59,717 nucleotides of DNA, taken from contig NZ_MSXW01000025.1 in assembly GCF_001945445.1 (NCBI RefSeq), positions 1 to 59,717 of the forward strand, written 5' to 3'. Under the pieces are notes generated by a model. It did no database searches. It was not told the origin of the DNA and saw only the letters and a program-made list of their open reading frames with translations. This DNA is from Pseudomonas sp. PA27(2017) (GTDB lineage Bacteria > Pseudomonadota > Gammaproteobacteria > Pseudomonadales > Pseudomonadaceae). The position numbers and the translations under genes were made by a program. This document shows, piece after piece, positions 50,497 to 59,717 of this stretch; position 1 is the first letter of the stretch; every line of letters starts with the position of its first letter.

Positions 50497-50587
50497 GGCG
50501 CAAAATTCCACGAAATTGGCCGCGCATTCTAGCCGTCTCGTCTGTGCTATCGCTATGCCTGCATGGCCGTTCACCTGACCATCAACA

Positions 50588-50600
50588 TGAACATAATTCA
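50588..50600 (+). promoter_or_regulatory. MetR-type box in the cti-metH intergenic region
   Basis: TGAA-CATAA-TTCA, an exact match to the E. coli MetR consensus TGAA-N5-TTCA, inside a longer palindrome ATGAACATAATTCAT. It is 85 bp before the metH ATG. MetR activates metH and metE in enterics using homocysteine; that this site is used here is inferred. TTATCAT at about 50639 could be part of the metH -10. Confidence 0.6.
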
Positions 50601-50684
50601 TGCACAAGTGTGCGGCGCAGAAAAACCGTCAGGGTTTGTTATCATTTGCCGCCTTGTCGTAGCCTCCCGTTCAGAGCCTTTTCC

Positions 50685-54397
<3,713 letters not shown>

Positions 54398-54401
<4 letters not shown>

Positions 54402-54712
54402 GTGAGCAACCCTATCTGCTCGACGGGCTGGAAACCGCCGACATGCTGGTCATCGACGACCTGCATGCCTTCGACTTCCAGCTCGACGACGCGCTGCTCG
54501 ACCAGGCCGAGGCCGCGGCAGAAGCGGATCAGTCATTCGCCAGCGAAGCCGTGGTGCTGTCCATCGAGGTTCAGGACGGTCGCGACCGCAAGCGCTGGCA
54601 GTTCAGCTACAACGCGGTGATGGAGGCCGAATACGAGGCTGGCGACGACAGCTGGTTGATCGACGGCCACCGCCTGACATGCCTGGCAGCGTTCAGTGCT
54701 GAAGGTGACTGA
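54398..54712 (+). CDS. Conserved Pseudomonas protein of unknown function (DUF5629-like)
   Basis: A 104-residue, very acidic soluble protein beginning [21 protein letters not shown] helical acidic middle ([16 protein letters not shown]) is followed by a predicted beta part ([23 protein letters not shown]). Small proteins of this type follow metH in Pseudomonas. The four-base ATGA overlap with metH indicates translational coupling, but no link to methionine synthesis is known to me. Confidence 0.65.
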
Positions 54713-54777
54713 CCTAGCAACCATCGACACAACAGTTGCCGGCAAATCCGCCTAGCGAAAAGTCAGCTGCGGCAGCG

Positions 54778-55080
54778 TTATGAAAGGTTCGACGAAGAAC
54801 GCCTGACGATCTTGATCGAGTGCTTGAGGGTCGGCTTGCGCGTCACGCTGATCGCCTTGCGGGTCACGGTGTCGATGGTGATGTTCCAGAACCCGCTGCT
54901 GGGCACGGTGATTTTCGCCGGAAACTTGTCGAACGCGCCGCCATGATAGGTGTGGCGGCCACCATTTTTGAAGCTGCGAAAGTTCGCGTCGTTCATCAGG
55001 CGGATATTGCAGGTTTGCGAGCATTCGATGATGACCAGGTCATCCTCGTTGAGGTGCTCGCGCTGGTGGATGTACTTCAT
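54778..55080 (-). CDS. DUF1883 domain protein
   Basis: A 100-residue protein that is entirely DUF1883 (MKYIHQREHLNEDDLVIIEC, NIRLMNDANFRSFKNG, HTYHGGAFDKFPAKI, GFWNITIDTVTRKAISVTRKP), a predicted beta-rich fold with a basic C-terminus. GAGGAG lies seven bases before ATG 55080; the TTG one codon earlier is less likely. In other bacteria this domain can be fused to TIR domains; here it stands alone. Function unknown. Confidence 0.82.
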   Translation of the reverse strand: MKYIHQREHLNEDDLVIIECSQTCNIRLMNDANFRSFKNGGRHTYHGGAFDKFPAKITVPSSGFWNITIDTVTRKAISVTRKPTLKHSIKIVRRSSSNLS

Positions 55081-55117
55081 CAAGCGCTCCTCGGGGGGTT
55101 CAGGGCGCTAGCATGAC

Positions 55118-55894
55118 TCACCAGCCGTCCGACAGCAAAGCCCGCGACCGATCGAGGCCCAGATAACTGGTCAGAATGCGCTGCCAGCTGCCGTCACTAC
55201 GCATGTCGGCGAAGGCCGCTGTCATCTGCTCGGATAATGTCTGTGCGCCTTCGAGCTTGAGGCTTCCGGCGATATGGCTGCGGGTACCGCTCAACGGCTT
55301 GCCGAACACCAGCGGTGGCTCGGCATCCATCTCGCGCCACAGGTACAGGGCGCGCAGATCGATTTCGTACCAGGCCACAACTCGCCCACTGTGCAACAGC
55401 TGCGCGGCCTGCTGCGGGTCGGTGACTTCCACGACCCGTTGATCACCAGTGCGGATGCGTTTGATCTCGTCGGCACGCGGCGTGCCGGCCATCACCGCCA
55501 CAGGGCCGGCCTGCAGGGCATCGCTGAGGGTATCGAACGGCCGATCGAGGCTGGCGAGTACATAGGGGGTAGGCAGCACGTCGAGCAGCCAGACGAATCC
55601 GGCTTCGCGCTCGGGGGTGCGCCCCAGGTTGAGCACGATGCCACGAGGGTCGCCCTCCGCTTCGCTCAATACCCGACGCCAGGGCACACTGCGAAACACG
55701 CATTGCTGCGCGGTGCGCACGCACAACTCGTGCATCAGCTCACCGAACAAGCCGGCACGCTTGGCGACGCCATCGGCGAATGGCATCTGCCCTTGCCCGA
55801 CATAGACGTTCAGCGGCTCGCCCTGCGCTGTGGCACCGCCACCCAAAACGCCCGCCAGCATGAGCATGCAGGCGGCGCGACGACCACGGGCCAT
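55118..55894 (-). CDS. Periplasmic solute-binding-protein-like protein (SBP_bac_3 type)
   Basis: A 258-residue exported protein with a signal peptide (MARGRRAACMLMLAGVLGGG, cut after ATAQG). The two-lobe PBPb pattern is visible: LNVYVGQGQMPFADGVAKRAGLFGELMHEL, then WLLDVLPTPYVLAS and a C-terminal FADMRSDGSWQRILTSYLG helix. There is no ABC permease or ATPase gene nearby, so it is an orphan, perhaps feeding a distant transporter or a sensor. The frame reaches 55945, but only ATG 55894 gives a normal signal peptide. Confidence 0.75.
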   Translation of the reverse strand: MARGRRAACMLMLAGVLGGGATAQGEPLNVYVGQGQMPFADGVAKRAGLFGELMHELCVRTAQQCVFRSVPWRRVLSEAEGDPRGIVLNLGRTPEREAGFVWLLDVLPTPYVLASLDRPFDTLSDALQAGPVAVMAGTPRADEIKRIRTGDQRVVEVTDPQQAAQLLHSGRVVAWYEIDLRALYLWREMDAEPPLVFGKPLSGTRSHIAGSLKLEGAQTLSEQMTAAFADMRSDGSWQRILTSYLGLDRSRALLSDGW

Positions 55895-55984
55895 GACATC
55901 ATTTATGCGCACGCGCCAATCCCATTCCGATCGCTGAAGCATCAAGACGAGGCGCAGTGTGCATCAGCTCCCGGCAAATGCCTA

Positions 55985-56911
55985 TCAGCCCAATGCCGTA
56001 TCTAAGAACATCATCACAGCAAATCCGCCCATCAGCCCCAGCGTCGCAGAAGTCTGGTGCCCATTGCGATGCGTCTCGGGGATGATCTCGTGGGACACCA
56101 CGAACAGCATGGCGCCAGCCGCCAGGCCCAGGCCAATGGGATAGGCCAGCGCATAACTGCTGGACATGCCGACGCCGACCAGCGCTCCCAGCGGCTCCAT
56201 CAGCCCGCTGGCCGCCGCGATCAGCGCCGCACGCAACGCCGAGATGCCGATGGTGCGCAGCGCCAGGGCAATAGCCAGGCCTTCGGGAATGTCCTGAATG
56301 GCGATGGCGGTCGCCAGGGGAATGCCGACCTGCATGTCATCGGCCGCGAAGCCCACACCGATGGCCATGCCTTCGGGCAGATTGTGCAGGGTGATCGCGA
56401 ACACGAACAACCACACTCGACTCAGCCGGCTGCTGTGCGGCCCCTGGGCACCCGCGCTTTCGTGCTCGTGCGGGGTGAAATGGTCGAGCCCGAGCATCAG
56501 CAGCACGCCCAGGCCAAGGCCGAGCACCACGGTCGCCGCGCCGCCCATGCCGCTGCCGGTCAGGTTCTCGGCAGCCTCCAGGCCCGGCAAGATCAGCGAG
56601 AAGGAGCTTGCCGCAAGCATCATGCCCGCCGCGAACCCCAGCATGCTGTCCTGGGTTCTGACGCTGATGCTGCCCAGCGCCAGGGCGACGAACGCACCCA
56701 GGGTGGTTGCCGCAAACCCCGCCCCGCCGCCATAGAGGGCATGACGAATGCGCTCCGGGTGCCCCTCGTCGAATACGTTGGACAGGCTGCTGGCCAGCAG
56801 CCACATCACCACCAGCAGGGCAACTGCCAACCCGGCTGCGACCCAGGGCGATTGACGAACCTGGGACATCCACACCTGCAGCAAGCCATTGCGCTCGGAA
56901 AGCGTTTGCAT
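55985..56911 (-). CDS. ZIP family divalent metal transporter (ZupT/GufA-like)
   Basis: A 308-residue permease with eight hydrophobic helices. Metal-site helices are intact: ITLHNLPEGMAIGVGFA (H176, N177, P179, E180) and IQDIPEGLAIALAL (Q206, D207, E210). The cytosolic loop carries DHFTPHEHES and GPHS, the His-rich variable loop between helices 3 and 4. GufA/ZupT-type ZIPs import Zn, Fe or Mn. ATG 56911 starts MQTLSERNGLL; the upstream frame to 56974 adds no membrane segment. It ends 91 bp before the solute-binding-like gene start region on the same strand. Confidence 0.92.
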   Translation of the reverse strand: MQTLSERNGLLQVWMSQVRQSPWVAAGLAVALLVVMWLLASSLSNVFDEGHPERIRHALYGGGAGFAATTLGAFVALALGSISVRTQDSMLGFAAGMMLAASSFSLILPGLEAAENLTGSGMGGAATVVLGLGLGVLLMLGLDHFTPHEHESAGAQGPHSSRLSRVWLFVFAITLHNLPEGMAIGVGFAADDMQVGIPLATAIAIQDIPEGLAIALALRTIGISALRAALIAAASGLMEPLGALVGVGMSSSYALAYPIGLGLAAGAMLFVVSHEIIPETHRNGHQTSATLGLMGGFAVMMFLDTALG

Positions 56912-57406
56912 AGAACCTCGTTTATCGACCCTGAAATGAGCGGGCGTAAGCCGGCCGCCTGTTAAGTGCGACAAGCGGACTACGACTGGTGTTTCACCTG
57001 GCTGCCGCCCGGCATCGCTACGCCCGAAAAGCAGCGTTAGGCGCCTCGCCGCTGCGGATGATTCTCAGTCCTCAACACCCCGTGAAGACCGTTCGCCACG
57101 CCCTTTTGCGACGATGCACCGACACAGTTATGCATGCTTTCTCGCTTAGTACCAAAAGTTCTTTTCTTATATTCAAACATCACTTTTGCGCATAAACCTG
57201 AACTGGTATCGTGCCCCGGCTCCGCATAGGAGTGCGCGGCCGTGCGCGCAGATTTGCTGTAACAGGTCATCGAAGCATTGTGAGTGACGGCTTGCCAGGG
57301 CCACTCAGCGAACGAACGCGAGTTCGACCGCCGCTGATCCAAGCCGCACTGTCGCGCCGCAATCGCCTTTCATCGATCTGGCAAGCAGCCTGATAACAGG
57401 ATTCCC
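56912..57406 (+). promoter_or_regulatory. cysI upstream region, 495 bp without a gene
   Basis: The section at about 57150-57200 is AT-rich amid GC-rich DNA (TTCTTATATTCAAACATCAC) and is the best candidate for the cysI promoter and a CysB site, but no exact operator can be read. About 200 bp of leader follow to the ATG. The minus-strand frame at 57037-57342 has no family features and looks spurious. Confidence 0.4.
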
Positions 57407-59065
57407 ATGTACGTATACGACCAGTACGACCAGAAAATCGTCGAGGACCGCGTCAAGCAGTTCCGCGATCAAACCCGCCGTTACCTCAGTGGCGAACTGA
57501 GCGGCGAAGAATTCCGTCCGCTGCGGTTGCAGAACGGTCTGTACATCCAGCGTTTCGCGCCGATGCTGCGCATCGCCGTGCCCTACGGCCTGCTGAACAG
57601 CACCCAGGTGCGCAAGCTGGCCCAGATCGCCCGTGACTACGACAAGGGCTACGCGCACATCAGTACGCGCCAGAACGTCCAGTTCAACTGGCCCGAGCTG
57701 GAAGACGTACCGGAGATTCTCGCCGAACTGGCCACCGTGCAGATGCATGCCATCCAGACCAGCGGCAACTGCATCCGCAACACCACCACAGACCAGTTCG
57801 CCGGCGTAGCCAAGGACGAGATCGTCGATCCGCGCCCATGGTGCGAAATCATCCGTCAGTGGTCGACCTTCCACCCCGAATTCAGCCACCTGCCGCGCAA
57901 GTTCAAGATTGCCGTCAACGGCGCCGCCAGTGACCGCGCCGCCATCGAAGTGCACGATATCGGCCTGGAAGCGGTGAACAACGCCGCCGGCGAACTGGGC
58001 TTTCGCGTCGCCGTCGGTGGCGGTCTGGGTCGTACCCCGATCGTCGGCAGCTTCATCAACGAATTCCTGCCGTGGCAGCATCTGATCAGTTATCTCGACG
58101 CCATCCTGCGCGTGTACAACCGCTATGGCCGTCGTGACAACAAATACAAGGCGCGCATCAAGATCCTGGTCAAGGCGCTGACCCCGGAAGTGTTCGCCGA
58201 GCGCGTGAACGCCGAGTGGGCGCACCTCAAGGATGGCCCAACCACCCTGACCGAAGCCGAAGTGGCCCGCGTCGCTGCGCATTTCGTCGACCCGGCCTAC
58301 CAGGCGCTGCAGGATCACGACGTGCAACTCGCCCAGCTGGACGCCGAGCACCCGGGTTTCGCCCGCTGGCGCCAACGCAACACCTTCGCCCACAAGAAGC
58401 CGGGTTACGTGGCCGTCACTCTGTCGCTCAAGCCTACCGGCGTGGCCCCGGGCGACGTCACCGACAAGCAGCTCGACGCCATCGCCGACCTGGCCGATCG
58501 CTACAGCTTCGGCGAAGTGCGCAACAGCCATAACCAGAACATCATCCTTGCCGACGTCGAGCAGGCGCAGCTGTTCACCCTGTGGGGCGAACTGCGCGAC
58601 AAGGGTTTCGCCACGCCGAACGTAGGCCTGCTGACCGACATCATCTGCTGCCCGGGCGGCGACTTCTGCTCCCTGGCCAACGCCAAGTCGATTCCGGTGG
58701 CCGAGGCCATCCAGCGCCGCTTCGACAACCTGGATTATCTGTTCGACATCGGCGACATCGACCTGAACATTTCCGGTTGCATGAACGCCTGCGGCCACCA
58801 CCACGTAGGCCACATCGGCATTCTCGGCGTCGACAAGAAAGGCCAGGAGTTCTACCAGGTGTCCCTCGGTGGCAGCGCCGGTCGTGACGCCAGCCTGGCG
58901 CAGATCCTCGGCCCGTCCTTCGCCCAGGACGACATGCCGGACGTGATCGACAAGATCGTCAACGTCTACGTCGAGCAACGCACCGAAGAAGAAAGTTTCA
59001 TCGACACCTTCCGCCGTATCGGTGTCGCCCCGTTCAAGGAGCGCGTATATGCAGCGAATCATTAA
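57407..59065 (+). CDS. cysI: Sulfite reductase hemoprotein (nitrite/sulfite reductase family)
   Basis: A 552-residue assimilatory enzyme reducing sulfite to sulfide with six electrons. The ferrite-like repeats STRQNVQFNWPELEDVPEIL and the matching C-terminal half are present. The bridged [4Fe-4S]/sirohaem ligands are seen as CCPGGDFC and CMNAC (NISGCMNACGHHHVGHIG). A TSGNCIRNTTTD siroheme-contact segment is conserved. It is the Pseudomonas type, shorter than E. coli CysI (570) and lacking an adjacent cysJ flavoprotein gene. Its last 17 bases overlap the DUF934 gene. Confidence 0.93.
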   Translation: MYVYDQYDQKIVEDRVKQFRDQTRRYLSGELSGEEFRPLRLQNGLYIQRFAPMLRIAVPYGLLNSTQVRKLAQIARDYDKGYAHISTRQNVQFNWPELEDVPEILAELATVQMHAIQTSGNCIRNTTTDQFAGVAKDEIVDPRPWCEIIRQWSTFHPEFSHLPRKFKIAVNGAASDRAAIEVHDIGLEAVNNAAGELGFRVAVGGGLGRTPIVGSFINEFLPWQHLISYLDAILRVYNRYGRRDNKYKARIKILVKALTPEVFAERVNAEWAHLKDGPTTLTEAEVARVAAHFVDPAYQALQDHDVQLAQLDAEHPGFARWRQRNTFAHKKPGYVAVTLSLKPTGVAPGDVTDKQLDAIADLADRYSFGEVRNSHNQNIILADVEQAQLFTLWGELRDKGFATPNVGLLTDIICCPGGDFCSLANAKSIPVAEAIQRRFDNLDYLFDIGDIDLNISGCMNACGHHHVGHIGILGVDKKGQEFYQVSLGGSAGRDASLAQILGPSFAQDDMPDVIDKIVNVYVEQRTEEESFIDTFRRIGVAPFKERVYAANH

Positions 59066-59546
59066 GAACGGCCAGATCGTCGACGAAAGCTGGCACCTGC
59101 TGCCCAAGGAAACCGCCTTCGAAGAGCTGTCCAACTGCGACGACCTGATCGTGCCGCTGAACCTCTGGCTCGAACATGGCCATGCTTTGAAAGCCCGCGA
59201 CGGCGGCCTGGGCGTTTGGCTGGACGCCGAGGAAGAGATCGAATCGATCGTCGATTCGCTGGACGCCTTCCAGGTCATCGCCCTGAACTTCCCGGCCTTC
59301 ACCGACGGCCGTCACTCGTCCTCCGCTTATCTGCTGCGTACCCGCTATGGTTTCAAGGGCGAGCTGCGCGCCATTGGTGACGTGCTGCGTGACCAGCTGT
59401 GGGCGCTCAAGCGCTGCGGCTTCGATGCTTTCGCCCTGCGCGAAGACAAGGACGCCGAAGACGCCCTGAAAGCCTTCGAGGAATACTCAGAGGTCTACCA
59501 AGCCTCCGCCGACGAGCCTCAACCGCTGTTCAGGCGCCGCGCCTGA
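59049..59546 (+). CDS. DUF934 protein, CysI partner
   Basis: A 165-residue protein, MQRIIKNGQIVDESWHLLPK start, with the DUF934 core LNLWLEHGHAL, GVWLDAEEEIE, FPAFTDGRHSSSAYLLRTRYGFKGELRAIGDVLRDQL and AFEEYSEVYQAS. It is routinely encoded right after this type of cysI and is thought to help sulfite reduction, perhaps as an electron-transfer or assembly partner; its biochemistry is not settled. AAGGAG inside cysI gives ATG 59049, so translation is coupled by a 17-base overlap. The IS copy begins 26 bp after its stop. Confidence 0.88.
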   Translation: MQRIIKNGQIVDESWHLLPKETAFEELSNCDDLIVPLNLWLEHGHALKARDGGLGVWLDAEEEIESIVDSLDAFQVIALNFPAFTDGRHSSSAYLLRTRYGFKGELRAIGDVLRDQLWALKRCGFDAFALREDKDAEDALKAFEEYSEVYQASADEPQPLFRRRA

Positions 59547-59553
59547 GAATGGA

Positions 59554-59572
59554 AAAACCCGCCTCTCGGCGT
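59554..59572. terminator. Terminator of cysI-DUF934, truncated by the right IS copy
   Basis: AAAAA, CCCGCC (59559-59564), TCTC, GGCG (59569-59572), then the IS begins. An intact version would be CCCGCC-TCTC-GGCGGG with a T-run. The last bases of the stem and the T-run are replaced by IS sequence, so termination in the plus direction is probably weakened. Confidence 0.6.
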
Positions 59573-59717
59573 AATGCTGTTCACTTAAGCGGAGCAGCCT
59601 TACGATCCACTGGATATCGGGTTTTGGAAATCTTCACCGTCCTGGGTCTTCCCGGCCTTGGACGGTGATCCAGAAACATTCCTCCGATACCTCCCCGCAG
59701 CTCAGCCAACCTTCTGC
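59573..59717 (-). mobile_element. IS4-family insertion sequence, 3' end (right boundary copy)
   Basis: Exact reverse complement of bases 1-145, starting TAATGCTGTTCACTTAAG. It contains the same transposase C-terminus, reading inward on the minus strand. The rest of the element lies beyond the window. Confidence 0.85.
59582..59716 (-). CDS. IS4-family transposase, C-terminal 44 residues (partial)
   Basis: The same 44 codons plus TGA as at 2-136, on the minus strand. It converges on cysI-DUF934, so if the element is transcribed it could produce antisense RNA into the 3' end of that operon. Partial only because the window ends. Confidence 0.75.

Noticed and set aside
50497..50684. Cobalamin riboswitch upstream of metH
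   Set aside because: The intergenic region is only 188 bp, with no B12-box-like or multi-stem structure; the MetR-type palindrome is a better explanation for control.
57037..57342. 101-codon minus-strand frame upstream of cysI
   Set aside because: It crosses the AT-rich promoter candidate, has no recognisable motif and no clear ribosome site.

Overview
This 59.7-kb, GC-rich window is a piece of a Pseudomonas chromosome. The gene complement is that of a Pseudomonas core genome: clpA-clpS-cspD, monomeric NADP isocitrate dehydrogenase, purB, aceA, a complete 13-gene nuo operon with fused nuoCD, nfuA, cti and metH. From memory, the gene order matches two separate stretches of the P. aeruginosa PAO1 map, one running from clpA to a BqsRS/CarSR-like two-component operon and one running from a diguanylate cyclase to cysI. 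Here they are joined around 39.6-44.2 kb. I cannot name the species from sequence alone.

Both extreme ends (1-145 and 59573-59717) are the same 145-bp sequence in opposite orientations. It is the 3' end of an IS4-family element, carrying the last 44 codons of the transposase and an inverted repeat that begins TAATGC. The window is therefore bounded by two copies of one multicopy insertion sequence, which look like assembly break points rather than arms of a transposon, because everything between them is housekeeping DNA. Both copies appear to sit inside the stem of a rho-independent terminator.

Layout. 0.2-3.4 kb: protease unfoldase and adaptor (clpA, clpS) opposite cspD. 3.7-13 kb: idh, a Nudix hydrolase, mnmA-hflD, purB, the L16 arginine hydroxylase, a GNAT protein, a conserved unknown and an exported secretin-domain protein. 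13-15 kb: aceA with a long leader. 15.4-30.4 kb: nuoA-N, encoding respiratory complex I, with two hairpins in the only large internal gap (nuoF-nuoG). 30.6-35.8 kb: AI-2E-family permease, sCache chemoreceptor, NhaC-like antiporter and FMN reductase, bracketed by inverted copies of a short dispersed repeat. 35.8-39.6 kb: sensor kinase, regulator and two PepSY proteins in one overlapping operon, divergent from a patatin-like phospholipase whose stop codon abuts a MITE-like palindrome. 40.1-44.2 kb: an 89-aa unknown, topoisomerase IB, and a tightly overlapping GlxA regulator, DUF1272 and MFS set. 44.2-50.5 kb, all on the minus strand: diguanylate cyclase, REC-CheC protein, nfuA, an acyltransferase and cti. 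50.6-59.5 kb: metH with a MetR-type box, small unknowns, a solute-binding-like protein, a ZIP transporter, and cysI with its DUF934 partner.

Functionally, the window centres on central carbon and energy metabolism (isocitrate node, glyoxylate shunt, complex I), sulfur and methionine metabolism (cysI, metH), membrane stress (cti) and signalling. I found no CRISPR array, prophage, tRNA or rRNA, and no clearly new multi-gene defence or biosynthetic system. The most interesting signals are terminator targeting by the IS, the absence of the dimeric icd next to idh, the BqsR-like box without an evident RExxE motif in the sensor, the MITE at a stop codon, and the REC-CheC/diguanylate cyclase pair.
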